This document shows positions 38,628 to 48,202 of a stretch of 64,000 bases of DNA, in pieces. Below the pieces are notes generated by a model. The model did no database searches. It was not told where the DNA came from and worked only from the letters and a program-made list of their open reading frames with translations. How positions within the stretch are numbered: position 1 is the stretch's first letter; every line of letters begins with the position of its first letter. The stretch covers positions 1,984,001-2,048,000 of the forward strand of contig NZ_CP023559.1 in assembly GCF_003006155.1 (NCBI RefSeq), given 5' to 3'. A program made the position numbers and the translations under genes. The stretch comes from Salinicola tamaricis. Its GTDB lineage: Bacteria; Pseudomonadota; Gammaproteobacteria; Pseudomonadales; Halomonadaceae.

Positions 38628-39614
38628 ATGCGGCTTTATCGAATAGGAGAGTTGGCGGCGTCGGCCAGCCAAGAGGCGGCTGCGGCGAACGCCCGGATGC
38701 TGCGCCAGGAGTTGGCCGATTTGCTCGATCGTCTGACGCGCGGACGCCAGGGCAAGTTGACCACGGCGATACCCGGACTCGGCATCAATCGGTTCGATGC
38801 GCCGCAGCCGCCACGCCACGTCATTCATGATCCGGTCTTCAGCGTGATCGCCCAGGGGGCCAAGCGGCTGGCGGTGGGCGAGGCGCTGTTCGAGTACGAC
38901 CCCATGCACAGCCTGCTCGCCGCGGTGGATATGCCGGTGCTGGCGGAGGTCACTCAGGCCAGCCGTGAACGCCCCTATCTGGGGCTGCGCCTGGACCTGG
39001 ATCTCGAGTGCATCGGCGAGCTGCTGCGCGACCCCGGGCTACCCGCCATCGCCACCGGCGAGACCGCGGGCGGGCTCAGCGTGAGCGACCTGGAAACACC
39101 GCTACTGGAGGCCTGCGTGCGCCTGCTGCGGCTGCTCGAGACGCCGGCGGATATTCCGGTACTGGCACCGATGCTGCGGCGCGAAATCTTCTACCGCTTG
39201 CTGCGCGGCGAGCAGGGTGCGCGGCTGGCTCAGATCGCCAGCCAGGAGAGCCACGCCCACCGGGTCGTGGCGGCGGTCCGCCGGCTGCGCGAGCGCTATG
39301 CGGAGCCGTTGACGATCGCCGAGCTGGCCGCCGGGGTGCACATGAGCGTCTCCGCCTTTCATCATCATTTCAAGGCGGTCACGGCGATGAGCCCGCTGCA
39401 GTATCAGAAGCGGCTGCGCTTGCAGGAGGCGCGGCGGTTACTGCTGGGAGAGGATCTGGAGGTGACGCTGGCGGCGCAGCGCGTGGGCTACGCCAGCCTG
39501 TCCCAGTTCAGCCGTGAATATCGGCGCTGCTTCGGGGTCTCGGCGCAGCAGGACCGCCAGCGCTGGCGCCGCGGTGAGCGGAGTCAGTCAGCCGGGGCCG
39601 CCGCTCCCAGATAG
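38628..39614 (+). CDS. AraC family transcriptional regulator
   Basis: 328 residues. The N-terminal half fits the AraC_N type (VFSVIAQGAKRLAVGEALFEYDP). C-terminal double helix-turn-helix: EPLTIAELAAGVHMSVSAFHHHFKAV and VTLAAQRVGYASLSQFSREYRR. ATG 38628 follows AGGAGG at 7 nt. This group commonly sits divergent to an aldo/keto reductase, as here. Its last 31 bp overlap the end of the convergent NlpC/P60 gene. Confidence 0.9.
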   Translation: MRLYRIGELAASASQEAAAANARMLRQELADLLDRLTRGRQGKLTTAIPGLGINRFDAPQPPRHVIHDPVFSVIAQGAKRLAVGEALFEYDPMHSLLAAVDMPVLAEVTQASRERPYLGLRLDLDLECIGELLRDPGLPAIATGETAGGLSVSDLETPLLEACVRLLRLLETPADIPVLAPMLRREIFYRLLRGEQGARLAQIASQESHAHRVVAAVRRLRERYAEPLTIAELAAGVHMSVSAFHHHFKAVTAMSPLQYQKRLRLQEARRLLLGEDLEVTLAAQRVGYASLSQFSREYRRCFGVSAQQDRQRWRRGERSQSAGAAAPR

Positions 39615-40129
39615 TGCTGGCGCCAGTAGCGCACGTCCAGCGACGAGACCGTCACCGTGCGCCCGCTGCCGGGGGCGTGGATCATCTGGCGGTGGCCCAT
39701 GTAGATGCCGACATGGGTAGCGCGGTTGCCGCCGCCGAAGAACAACAGGTCGCCGGGGCGGGCGACGTCGATCTCGGGCAGGGCGTGGTACTGCTCGTTG
39801 GAGGTGCGTGGCAGCTGCACGCCGATCTTGGCGTAGGCCATCTGCACCAGGCCCGAGCAGTCGTAGCCGGCGGGGGTGCTGCCCCCCCAGCGGTAGGGCG
39901 TGCCGAGGGCATCCTTGGCCGCTGCCATCACCAGGATGCGTGAGATCGAGAGGTTGTCGCCATCGATCGCCGGGCCGCTGTCGCGGGTCACGATCGCTTT
40001 CTGGGTGCTGCAGCCGGCAGCGAGTAGCAGCAGAGTGCAGAGCAGTAGCCAGCCTAAGGTACGCACAGGGGCCTTGATGGACGTGCCACTCGGGGTTGTC
40101 GCAGAACAGCGTGTCGCGGGTGTCGCCAT
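39584..40129 (-). CDS. NlpC/P60 family lipoprotein endopeptidase
   Basis: Cell-wall cysteine peptidase, 181 residues. Lipoprotein signal with lipobox LLAAGC near residue 39, so it is probably anchored in the outer membrane. Catalytic domain: Cys in TPAGYDCSGLVQMAYA, His in RATHVGIYMGH, and a third polar residue near MIHAPGSGRTV. Cleaves peptidoglycan stem peptides by family. It overlaps the AraC gene tail by 31 bp in convergent orientation. Confidence 0.88.
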   Translation of the reverse strand: MATPATRCSATTPSGTSIKAPVRTLGWLLLCTLLLLAAGCSTQKAIVTRDSGPAIDGDNLSISRILVMAAAKDALGTPYRWGGSTPAGYDCSGLVQMAYAKIGVQLPRTSNEQYHALPEIDVARPGDLLFFGGGNRATHVGIYMGHRQMIHAPGSGRTVTVSSLDVRYWRQHYLGAAAPAD

Positions 40130-40249
40130 GCCTACTCGTCTCGCGCCGGTTTGTCAGGAGTGTAGAGCAGGCCGCGGGCAGGCAACAGCGCGTTGCCCTG
40201 CCCGGTTGAGACTCGGGGGTACGCTCCCCATCTCTCTACGACAGGCCTG

Positions 40250-40297
40250 CAAGGCTATAGGGTTTCAAGGCTATAGGTTTTCAAGACTATAGACTTT
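40250..40297 (+). repeat. Three-unit 16-bp direct repeat upstream of gloA
   Basis: Units CAAGGCTATAGGGTTT (40250), CAAGGCTATAGGTTTT (40266) and CAAGACTATAGACTTT (40282), head to tail with no gaps. It ends 88 bp before the glyoxalase start codon, within the probable promoter region. Each unit contains GCTATAG or ACTATAG. A repeated operator or promoter duplication is possible. Confidence 0.8.
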
Positions 40298-40385
40298 CGA
40301 GCATTAAAGGCCGTCGCGCGAACGGCATTCAGCCCGGTCGCGCCGCGCATGCACATTATCGATCATACACAGCAGGAGAGTGCCG

Positions 40386-40916
40386 ATGAGTATCGCCGAA
40401 GACCAGGTGCCGGGCGTCGAGCCCGCCACTGCCGAGAGCCAGGGTTTCGTGTTCAACCACACCATGCTGCGGGCCAAGGACCCCAAGATCTCGCTGGCGT
40501 TCTACACCCGGGTGTTCGGCATGCGCCTGCTGCGCAAGCTCGACTTCCCGGAGATGCAGTTCACGCTCTATTTTCTCGGCCACGCCGAGGCGGGAGAGGT
40601 GCCGGAGGACGACGCCGAGCGCACCGCCTACACCTTCTCGCAGAAGGGCGTACTCGAACTGACCCACAACTGGGGCAGTGAGAACGACCCCGATCTCAGC
40701 TATCACGACGGTAACGCCGAGCCCCAGGGCTTTGGTCATATCTGCTTCGCGGTGCCGGATCTGGCCGCCGCCGAGCGCTGGTTCGACGCCAACGACGTCG
40801 AGTTCAAGAAGCGCGCCGACGAAGGCAAGATGCCCAACGTGGTGTTCGTCAAGGACCCGGATGGCTACTGGATCGAGGTGGTGCAGCCTTCGCTCTCCGC
40901 TGGCCTCGGCGACTGA
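40386..40916 (+). CDS. gloA: Lactoylglutathione lyase (glyoxalase I)
   Basis: Converts the methylglyoxal-glutathione hemithioacetal to S-lactoylglutathione in the cytosol. 176 residues, the longer glyoxalase I form. Two betaalphabeta halves: FVFNHTMLRAKDPKISLAFY with the first metal His, the Glu in LELTHNWG, then GFGHICFAVPDLAAAERWF with the second His and KDPDGYWIEVVQP with the last Glu. ATG 40386 is preferred over GTG 40380 because AGGAG sits 7 nt upstream. Confidence 0.95.
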   Translation: MSIAEDQVPGVEPATAESQGFVFNHTMLRAKDPKISLAFYTRVFGMRLLRKLDFPEMQFTLYFLGHAEAGEVPEDDAERTAYTFSQKGVLELTHNWGSENDPDLSYHDGNAEPQGFGHICFAVPDLAAAERWFDANDVEFKKRADEGKMPNVVFVKDPDGYWIEVVQPSLSAGLGD

Positions 40917-41195
40917 GCCGAGCGTGGCCGTGGCACTGGCCGGCGTCGTCCTGACGTCGGCCAGGCCCGATCTTTCGACGTTTCCGGCGTTATCCCATCT
41001 ACCCCCGTTATTCGCCCCATGCTCACGGTAGCCGTCGATTCCGCTCTTTCGACCTGCCATCGACGGGAACCCATCTGTCCGACCAGCGTCTTAGCATGAG
41101 ATTTTATCGATGCAGCCCGGCGCGCGACGATCGGGTATGCTGCCAATCGTTGGTCCATCGAGGTCGGACTCGAGACGAAAAAGGATGGGGTGTTC

Positions 41196-42851
41196 ATGGA
41201 TCGTAGAAGTGTACTGAAAAGCGCCATCGCGCTGGCGGCCTGGTATGGCGTGCCTTCGGCGCCACTGTTCGCGGCGGCAAAGGCATCCAGCGGTATCGCC
41301 GACGGCAAGTCGCAGGCATTCAGTTTCGACTGGCTCAAGGAGCACGCCGGTTCGCTGGCGGCGAAGCCCTACCAGAGCACGGTCGAGAAGCTGCCACCGA
41401 CGTTGGCCAACCTCACGCCGCAGCAGTACAACGCCATCGGCTACGATCCGGCCCACTCGCTGTGGCACGACATGAAGGGCCCGCTGGATATCCAGTTCTT
41501 CCATGTCGGCATGGCCTTCAATCAGCCGGTGCGGATGTATTCGATCGACCCGCAGACGCAGCGGGCCAAGGAGATACACTTCCGACCTGAGCTGTTCGAC
41601 TACAGCAAGGCGGATGTCGACGTCTCTCAGCTCGAGGGCCAGGGCGATCTCGGCTTCGCCGGCTTCCGCGTGTTCAAGGCGCCGTCGCTGACCCAGCGCG
41701 ACATCGTCTCCTTCCTCGGCGCCAGCTACTTCCGCGCGGTCGACGACACCTATCAGTACGGCCTGTCGGCACGCGGCGTGGCGGTCAACACCTATACCGA
41801 CGGTGAGCGCGAGGAGTTCCCCGCCTTCACCCGCTTCTGGTTCGAGACGCCGAAGCCGGGCAGCACCACTTTCACCGCCTATGCGCTGCTCGATTCACCG
41901 AGCCTCGCCGGGGCCTATCGCTTCGTCATCCACTGCGAAGAGACCCGCGTGGTGATGGAAATCGACAAGCATCTCTATCCGCGCGAAACGATCGCCCAGC
42001 TCGGCATCTCGCCGATGACCAGCATGTTCAGCTGCGGCACCCAGCAGCGTGACATGTGCCTGACCTTCCACCCGCAGATCCACGACTCCGACCGCCTGTC
42101 GATGTGGCGCGGCAACGGTGAGTGGGTGTGCCGGCCGCTCAACAATCCGCCGCGGCTGCAGTTCAACACCTTCGACGACGACAGCCCCAAGGGCTTCGGG
42201 CTGCTGCAGACGGATCACGACTTCGAGAGCTACGAAGATATCGTCGGCAACTACCACGCGCGTCCGAGCCTGTGGGTCGAGCCCAAGGGCAACTGGGGCA
42301 AGGGCGAGATCCAGATGCTGGAGATCCCCACCACCGGTGAGACCATGGACAACGTGGTGGCGTTCTGGAAGCCGGCCAAGCCGGTGAAACCCGGTGAGAC
42401 CTTCAGCTACGGCTACAAGCTCTACTGGAGCGCGCTGCCGCCGGTACAGAGCGATCTGGCCCGGGTGCGCAAGACCTTCACCGGCATCGGTGGCTTCCCC
42501 GAAGGGTGGGCACCGGGTGAGCACTACCCCAAGGTGTGGGCGCAGCGTATCGCGGTCGACTTCATCGGCGGCGAGCTCAAGCACTTCTACGACGACGGGA
42601 TTCCGGTACACGCCCAGCTCGACGTGCCCGATGGCAAGGTCGAGCAGGTCGAGATCCTGTGGGTGGAGGAGGTCGATGCCTTCCGTATTCAGTTCGACTG
42701 GTATCCGACCAGCGACTCCACGGATCCGATCAATATGCGTCTGACCCTCAATGCCGACGGCAAGACGATCAGCGAGACCTGGCTCTATCAGTACTTCCCG
42801 CCGGCGCCGGAGGATCGCCAGTACCCGGCGCACCCCAACCAGGCGAGCTGA
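41196..42851 (+). CDS. opgD: Periplasmic glucan biosynthesis protein OpgD/OpgG family
   Basis: Periplasmic protein needed for osmoregulated periplasmic glucans, 551 residues. A twin-arginine signal ([16 protein letters not shown]) favours OpgD, which is Tat-exported, over OpgG. Family marks: [58 protein letters not shown] and [23 protein letters not shown] 41196 sits at the signal start. No opgH glucosyltransferase is adjacent. It is followed by a hairpin at 42891. Confidence 0.93.
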   Translation: MDRRSVLKSAIALAAWYGVPSAPLFAAAKASSGIADGKSQAFSFDWLKEHAGSLAAKPYQSTVEKLPPTLANLTPQQYNAIGYDPAHSLWHDMKGPLDIQFFHVGMAFNQPVRMYSIDPQTQRAKEIHFRPELFDYSKADVDVSQLEGQGDLGFAGFRVFKAPSLTQRDIVSFLGASYFRAVDDTYQYGLSARGVAVNTYTDGEREEFPAFTRFWFETPKPGSTTFTAYALLDSPSLAGAYRFVIHCEETRVVMEIDKHLYPRETIAQLGISPMTSMFSCGTQQRDMCLTFHPQIHDSDRLSMWRGNGEWVCRPLNNPPRLQFNTFDDDSPKGFGLLQTDHDFESYEDIVGNYHARPSLWVEPKGNWGKGEIQMLEIPTTGETMDNVVAFWKPAKPVKPGETFSYGYKLYWSALPPVQSDLARVRKTFTGIGGFPEGWAPGEHYPKVWAQRIAVDFIGGELKHFYDDGIPVHAQLDVPDGKVEQVEILWVEEVDAFRIQFDWYPTSDSTDPINMRLTLNADGKTISETWLYQYFPPAPEDRQYPAHPNQAS

Positions 42852-42890
42852 ACGACGCCTCGGCGGCGAATACCCGCCGGACCCCATGAA

Positions 42891-42916
42891 GCAGGGCGGC
42901 CCTATGGCCGCCCTGC
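42891..42916 (+). terminator. Probable terminator after opgD
   Basis: Perfect 11-bp stem GCAGGGCGGCC (42891-42901)/GGCCGCCCTGC (42906-42916) with loop CTAT, followed by TTGCGTCT. GC-rich and well placed 39 bp after the opgD stop; the T-run is weak. The remaining 300 bp up to 43218 shows no gene or clear motif. Confidence 0.7.
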
Positions 42917-43217
42917 TTGCGTCTGGCGGTTTGGGTCTAGACCGGCAGCGCGCAGCGGCTGGGTGAGTTGGCGCTAGATACCCCCCATTTTCTGGCTTAT
43001 AGCCGTACTTTTCACCGCCATTCTCGACATCTCTTCATCCTTGGAGCAGTGGGCGCGCCCTGCGCCTCCGATCGGCCCTGACGTTGGGGGCGGCCGGGAG
43101 AGCAGGAAAATTCCGCTTTTCCCTGGCGTTCGCGGGCTGTGGCGATATCATCGGCGGCTTCGCGCGCAGGGTCGGCCGTCGGTGCCGGCGTCATGAAGCA
43201 AAGAGTCGAGGCGACGC

Positions 43218-44576
43218 ATGAATGCAGTGGTTCTGGCCATCCTGGTGATGGTCACGTTGAGTCTGGCCCGGGTACCGGTGGTCTTCGCGCTGATCGTGGC
43301 AGCGCTGGGCGGGGGCTTGTATGCCGGTTTGCCGCTGGAGACGATTCTCTCCGCGTTCAACGATGGGCTGGGCGGTGGCGCCACGGTGGCGCTCTCCTAC
43401 GCGGTGCTGGGGGCGTTCGCGGTGGCGCTGTCGCGTTCGGGCATCACCCAGTGGCTCTCTCACCGGGCGGTGGGCAGGCTGGCGCTGGATGGCAGCGGGC
43501 CATCGCGGCGCAGCGTGATCCTGGGGCTGCTCGGCTGTCTGCTGCTGGCAGCGATCAGTTCGCAGAACCTGATCCCGGTGCATATCGCCTTCATCCCCAT
43601 CCTGGTGCCGCCACTGCTGGGGCTGATGAACCGGCTCAAGCTGGACCGCCGCGCGGTGGCCTGCGTGATCACCTTCGGTGTCACTGCCCCCTATATGCTG
43701 CTGCCGGTGGGGTTCGGGGCGATCTTCCTCAATGACATTCTGCTCAGCAACGTCAACACCAGTGGCGCTGCCTATGGGCTCGAGGTGCAGGCGTCGCAGG
43801 TGCCGCTGGCCATGGCGATTCCCATCGGCGGCATGGCGCTGGGGCTGCTAACCGCGGTGTTCTTCAGCTACCGCCGCCAGCGCCACTACGAGGATCTGCC
43901 CTATGTCGGCGAGAGCCCGGCCGATGAGCACCACGCGGCGGCCAGCGCTGGCGGGCTGGCGCTGTGGCAGAAGCTCCTGCTGGTCGTTGCCCTGGTGGGC
44001 ACGGTGCTGGTGCAGCTCTACACCGATTCGATGGTGCTGGGTGGGCTTTTTGGCTTCGCCGTGCTCGCGCTCACCGGGGTCTTCCGCTGGCACGAGCAGG
44101 ACAGCGTCTTCACCGAAGGCATGCGCATGATGGCGCTGGTCGGCTTCATCATGATCGCCGCTGCCGGTTTCGCCAGCGTGATGCAGGCAACCGGCGCGGT
44201 CGACAGCCTGGTCGGCAGCTCCACCGCGCTGATCGGTGACCACAAGGGGCTGGCGGCGCTGATCATGCTGCTGGTGGGGCTGTTCATCACCATGGGCATC
44301 GGCTCGTCGTTCTCGACCATTCCGATCATCGCCTCGCTCTACGTGCCGCTGGCGCTCAACTTCGGCTTCTCACCGTTGGCCACGATCGCCCTGGTGGGCA
44401 CTGCGGCGGCGCTGGGCGACGCCGGCTCGCCGGCCTCCGACTCGACCCTGGGGCCGACCGCGGGGCTCAATGCCGACGGCCAGCATGACCACATCTGGGA
44501 CAGCGTGGTGCCCACCTTCCTGCACTACAACGTGCCGCTGCTGGTGTTCGGCTGGATCGCCGCGATGACGCTGTGA
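43218..44576 (+). CDS. Na+/H+ antiporter family / ion-transporter-superfamily permease
   Basis: Inner-membrane carrier, 452 residues with 11-12 predicted helices in two inverted halves. Segments such as [38 protein letters not shown] and the conserved C-terminal [19 protein letters not shown] followed by [16 protein letters not shown] are typical of the Na_H_antiport_1/2 group (NhaC-like). The natural ion or substrate is uncertain because some relatives carry amino acids. It stands alone and converges with the deacetylase. Confidence 0.8.
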   Translation: MNAVVLAILVMVTLSLARVPVVFALIVAALGGGLYAGLPLETILSAFNDGLGGGATVALSYAVLGAFAVALSRSGITQWLSHRAVGRLALDGSGPSRRSVILGLLGCLLLAAISSQNLIPVHIAFIPILVPPLLGLMNRLKLDRRAVACVITFGVTAPYMLLPVGFGAIFLNDILLSNVNTSGAAYGLEVQASQVPLAMAIPIGGMALGLLTAVFFSYRRQRHYEDLPYVGESPADEHHAAASAGGLALWQKLLLVVALVGTVLVQLYTDSMVLGGLFGFAVLALTGVFRWHEQDSVFTEGMRMMALVGFIMIAAAGFASVMQATGAVDSLVGSSTALIGDHKGLAALIMLLVGLFITMGIGSSFSTIPIIASLYVPLALNFGFSPLATIALVGTAAALGDAGSPASDSTLGPTAGLNADGQHDHIWDSVVPTFLHYNVPLLVFGWIAAMTL

Positions 44577-44633
44577 GCGCCGCCGAGGCTCATTCGGCGC
44601 TCATTCGGCGCTCATGCGGGGCTAACCCGGGGC

Positions 44634-45545
44634 TCACTTACGGGTAGCGCTGGCCGTTTCCGCCTGCACCTGGCGGGCGATGGCGCCGGGGGTAGTCCAC
44701 CACACGCCCTCGGCTTCGCGGTAGCCGGCCAGCTCGGTGAGCACCTCGCGCAACTGGCGCAGGCGAAACGGCTGGCCCACCAGCCAGGGGTGCAGGGCGA
44801 TCCCCATGACCAGCCGCTGCTGCTGCGACTGCGCCAGCAGCTCCAGGAACTGATCGCGGATCATGGTGCAGAACTCCTGCATGCTCACCCGGTGGGTGGA
44901 GATGGTGGGAATGTCGTTGACCTCCTGCGGATAGGGGATCGACCACAGCGTGCCCGCGGTGGTGCGCATGGCGGTCGGGCGCTCGTCATGGGCCCAGTTG
45001 AGAAGGTAGTCGAAGCCCGCCTCGGCGAGCAGATCCGGGGTGCGCTCGCTCTCCGAGATCCAGGGTGAGAGCCAGCCGCTCGGCGCCTGGCCCAGATGGG
45101 CCGTCAGGCGTTGGCGGCACTCGCCGATCAGGCGGCGCTCGGCGGCTTCATCGAGCTGGCCCTGACGCTCGGCGTTGGTGTGGCCATGGGCGATGATCTC
45201 ATCGCCCCGCGCGGCGAAGGCATCGATCAGCTCGGGGCAGTGGTCGAGCAGGGCGGTATTGGCGATCACCCCCGCCGGCAGCGCGAGTGACTCGAACAGT
45301 TCCAGACAGCGCCAGGCGCCGACCCGGTTGCCATAGTCACGCCAGGCGTAGTTGAGTACGTCCGGCTCGCCCGCCGGGGCGGGCGGGGCGATGCCCACGC
45401 CGCGCCCCTCGCCGAAGGCGTAGTGCTCCAGATTGAAGCCGAGATAGACCGCCAAGCGCGTCTCGCCGGGCCAGTGCGCGGGGTCGCGATCGGTGATCGG
45501 GCGGTATGGGAAGCGGCCGTGGTGGCGCAGCGGCGGTTGAGACAT
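44634..45545 (-). CDS. Polysaccharide deacetylase family protein (allantoinase/PuuE-like)
   Basis: NodB-fold hydrolase, 303 residues, cytosolic (no signal peptide). Marks: RLAVYLGFNLEHYAFGEG, YGNRVGAWRCLELFE, EIIAHGHTNAERQG with the metal histidines, GWLSPWISESERTPDLLAEA, and MGIALHPWLVGQPFR. This set matches the subgroup related to PuuE allantoinase and peptidoglycan deacetylase HpPgdA, acting on small amides or ureides rather than on the cell wall. The first acidic catalytic residue is replaced in the FNLE segment, common in this subgroup. Confidence 0.82.
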   Translation of the reverse strand: MSQPPLRHHGRFPYRPITDRDPAHWPGETRLAVYLGFNLEHYAFGEGRGVGIAPPAPAGEPDVLNYAWRDYGNRVGAWRCLELFESLALPAGVIANTALLDHCPELIDAFAARGDEIIAHGHTNAERQGQLDEAAERRLIGECRQRLTAHLGQAPSGWLSPWISESERTPDLLAEAGFDYLLNWAHDERPTAMRTTAGTLWSIPYPQEVNDIPTISTHRVSMQEFCTMIRDQFLELLAQSQQQRLVMGIALHPWLVGQPFRLRQLREVLTELAGYREAEGVWWTTPGAIARQVQAETASATRK

Positions 45546-45713
45546 CCTGTCGGCTCCTGTCCATCCTGGGGTGTGGCGCGGCGGGGCCGCCGGCCATCGG
45601 GTCTACCCAGCGTAGCCCGCGCCTTGCACTGGCGCTGCCCATTCGGGCGCGAGCGCTGCTAAGCTGAACGAGGACTCTTCTTCTTCACGACAGACCTCCG
45701 TCAGGAAGGTGGC

Positions 45714-46892
45714 ATGAGCAAGACTACCGGTAAGAACGCTGGTTCCAGCAAGAACGCTGGTGCTGGCAAGAACACCAAGGCCAAGACGCCGAAACGCACG
45801 CGCAGCGGCGGCAAGCCGCTCGACGATCAGGCGATGGCTTTCCTCGAGCGCTATCTCAACAACGCATCCCCCACCGGCTACGAGTGGGAGGGGCAGAAGC
45901 TGTGGATGGAGTATCTGCGCCCCTACGTGGATGAGTTCATCACCGACACCTACGGCACCGCGGTGGGCGTGATCAACCCCGATGCCGAGTACAAGGTGGT
46001 GATCGAGGGCCACGCCGACGAGATCTCCTGGTACGTCAATTACATCACCGACAACGGCCTGATCTACGTCATCCGCAACGGCGGCAGCGACCATCAGATC
46101 GCCCCCTCCAAGCGGGTCAATATTCACACCGACAACGGCATCGTGCCCGGCGTGTTCGGCTGGCCGGCGATCCATACCCGGCGCCAAGGGCCGCAGGAGA
46201 AGCCGCCGGAGCTGGACAATATCTTCATCGACGTCGGTGCCAGCACCAAGGACGAGGTCGAGGCGCTGGGCGTGCACGTCGGCTGCGTGATCACCTACCC
46301 CGACGAGTTCTTCGTGCTCAATGGCGACAAGCTCGTCTGCCGCGCGATCGACAACCGCATCGGCGGCTTCATGATCGCGGAAGTCGCGCGGCTGCTGAAG
46401 GCGCGCAAGCAGACGCTCGATTTCGGCCTGTATATCGTCAACGCGGTACAGGAGGAAGTCGGGCTACGCGGGGCGGAGATGATCGCCGAGCGGCTGAAGC
46501 CGAACGTGGCGATCGTCACCGACGTCAGCCACGACACCTCGACGCCAATGATCGAACCCAAGCGTGAAGGCGCCAACAAGATCGGCGATGGCCCGGTGAT
46601 CTGCTACGCCCCGGCGATCCAGAACAAGCTGCGCGAGCGCCTGATCCAGGTCGCCAACGCGCAGAAGATCCCGTTCCAGCGTCTGCCGCGTTCGCGGGCC
46701 ACCGGCACCGATACCGACGCCTTCGCCTACTCCAACTCGGGGGTGGCCTCGGCGCTGATCTCGCTGCCGCTGCGCTATATGCACACCACCGTGGAGATGG
46801 TCCACAAGCAGGACGTCGAGCATGTGATCGAGCTGATCTACCACACGCTGCTCGACATCAAGCCCGGCGAGACCTTCAGCTACTTCGAGTGA
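45714..46892 (+). CDS. M42 family metallopeptidase with basic N-terminal tail
   Basis: Cytosolic di-metal aminopeptidase/endoglucanase-like family M42, 392 residues. Metal and catalytic residues: His in VIEGHADEISW, Asp in CRAIDNRIGG, the Glu pair in NAVQEEVGLRG, Asp in IVTDVSHDTS, and His in RYMHTTVEMVH. The first 34 residues form a low-complexity Lys/Ala/Gly/Ser tail before the normal M42 start (LDDQAMAFLERYL). ATG 45714 is preceded by AGGAAGGT. Divergent from the deacetylase gene. Confidence 0.9.
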   Translation: MSKTTGKNAGSSKNAGAGKNTKAKTPKRTRSGGKPLDDQAMAFLERYLNNASPTGYEWEGQKLWMEYLRPYVDEFITDTYGTAVGVINPDAEYKVVIEGHADEISWYVNYITDNGLIYVIRNGGSDHQIAPSKRVNIHTDNGIVPGVFGWPAIHTRRQGPQEKPPELDNIFIDVGASTKDEVEALGVHVGCVITYPDEFFVLNGDKLVCRAIDNRIGGFMIAEVARLLKARKQTLDFGLYIVNAVQEEVGLRGAEMIAERLKPNVAIVTDVSHDTSTPMIEPKREGANKIGDGPVICYAPAIQNKLRERLIQVANAQKIPFQRLPRSRATGTDTDAFAYSNSGVASALISLPLRYMHTTVEMVHKQDVEHVIELIYHTLLDIKPGETFSYFE

Positions 46893-46948
46893 TGGCCGGC
46901 GCCTGACGCCTCCCGACCCGCGCCGGTGTTATCACCGGCGCGCGGTTC

Positions 46949-47890
46949 TCACACGCTGATCAGATTTTCCCACCACCGCTTCACCGACACCCACCAGTCT
47001 GGCTGCGTCTCGTGCTCGGCGCGATCGCCGCCGAGATAGATGGTGGCGGTGAGTCCGGCGGAGAGCTTGGTCCCCGGCGGGATGTCGTCGAGGGCGATAC
47101 GCACCGGAATGCGCTGCGACAGGCGCACCCAGTCGAAGGAGGCGTTGACCGAGGCCAGCCCGCCATTCTGGTTGCTCAGGCTGCTGTCGCTGATGCCACG
47201 GGCGAAGCTGTCGACGTGGCCCCAGATCGGGCGACCGTTGGCCAGTAGCTGGACCCGTGCCGGCTCTCCGATCTCGATGCTGTCGAGCTTGGTTTCCTCG
47301 AAGTAGCCCAGGGCGTAGAAGCTATTGGCATCGACCAGGGTGAGGGTGTCGGCACCCACACCGACATACTGCCCCGGACGCAGCAGCAGGTTGGTGACAT
47401 AGCCATCCACTGGGGCGCGCACCGTGGCCCGCTCCAGGTCGAGTTCGGCCTTGGCCACTTCGACCTTGGCCTGTTCGACCGCGGCCTGGGCGGTCGACAG
47501 GGTGAAGCGGGCGTTGTCCTTGTCCTCCTGGGAAACGTAGTTCTTCAGCCGCTGGCGCCGGCCGCTGGCGGCCTGGGCTTCGTCGCGCTGCTGCTGCAGG
47601 CGGTGCAGATTGGCACGGGCATCGTCGAGCGCAAGCTGATAGCGGCGCTTGTCGATGGTGAAGAGCACGTCGCCCTTGGCCACTCGCTGGTTGTCGTGGA
47701 CCTCGAGATCGTCGACCAGCCCCGCCACGGTGCCGAGATGGATGACGTCGGCACGGATACGCCCGTCGCGGGTCCACGGGTCGTGCATGTAGTGGTTCCA
47801 GATCTCGGCCACGGCGACCAGGGCCGCCGCCACCAGGATCAGCGTCAGAGCCAGGCGGATCGCCCGGCGGAGTCGGTGGGTCATGGTCAT
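46949..47890 (-). CDS. HlyD family efflux periplasmic adaptor (AaeA-like)
   Basis: Membrane-fusion subunit, 313 residues. One N-terminal helix (LALTLILVAAALVAVAEIW), then the first lipoyl half VIHLGTVAGLVDDLEVHDNQRVAKGD, a coiled-coil hairpin, and the second half LERATVRAPVDGYVTNLLLRPGQYV, ending in a beta-barrel. ATG 47890 (MTMTHRLRR) sits just before the helix. Third gene of a FUSC-DUF1656-HlyD operon, the same set as E. coli aaeB, aaeX and aaeA, which exports aromatic acids. An outer-membrane partner may be the NodT-type protein at 61263. Confidence 0.9.
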   Translation of the reverse strand: MTMTHRLRRAIRLALTLILVAAALVAVAEIWNHYMHDPWTRDGRIRADVIHLGTVAGLVDDLEVHDNQRVAKGDVLFTIDKRRYQLALDDARANLHRLQQQRDEAQAASGRRQRLKNYVSQEDKDNARFTLSTAQAAVEQAKVEVAKAELDLERATVRAPVDGYVTNLLLRPGQYVGVGADTLTLVDANSFYALGYFEETKLDSIEIGEPARVQLLANGRPIWGHVDSFARGISDSSLSNQNGGLASVNASFDWVRLSQRIPVRIALDDIPPGTKLSAGLTATIYLGGDRAEHETQPDWWVSVKRWWENLISV

Positions 47891-47986
47891 GGTGTCTCTT
47901 GTCTGGGTCTCAGGCAGTCTGTTGTTGTCGAACAAGTGTGGTGTTACATCCATGCCGGTAGCGCTGAGCGATAGGCGACGCCGAGG

Positions 47987-48202
47987 TCAGCGCGCGATCG
48001 GCAGCGCGCCGCTGAGCGCGAGCACCGCCCACAGCAGCAGCGCGAAGATCGCGATATCGGCCAGCACCGGTTGCCACAGCCAGTGATAGAGCCGCCAGCG
48101 TACGAACAGCCGCCGGATCAATAGGTAGAGCGCCAGCGCCAGCAGCACGGGTAGCGCCAGCGGGGGCAGCAGAAAGCCGAGGAACGACCACTCAGCGAAC
48201 AT
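47987..48202 (-). CDS. DUF1656 small membrane protein (AaeX-like)
   Basis: 71 residues with two hydrophobic helices (LPPLALPVLLALALYLLIRRL and LADIAIFALLLWAVLALSG). Typical third member of FUSC/HlyD efflux operons. The start overlaps the FUSC stop by 11 bp, indicating translational coupling; the HlyD gene follows after 96 bp. Role in the pump unknown. Confidence 0.88.
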   Translation of the reverse strand: MFAEWSFLGFLLPPLALPVLLALALYLLIRRLFVRWRLYHWLWQPVLADIAIFALLLWAVLALSGALPIAR

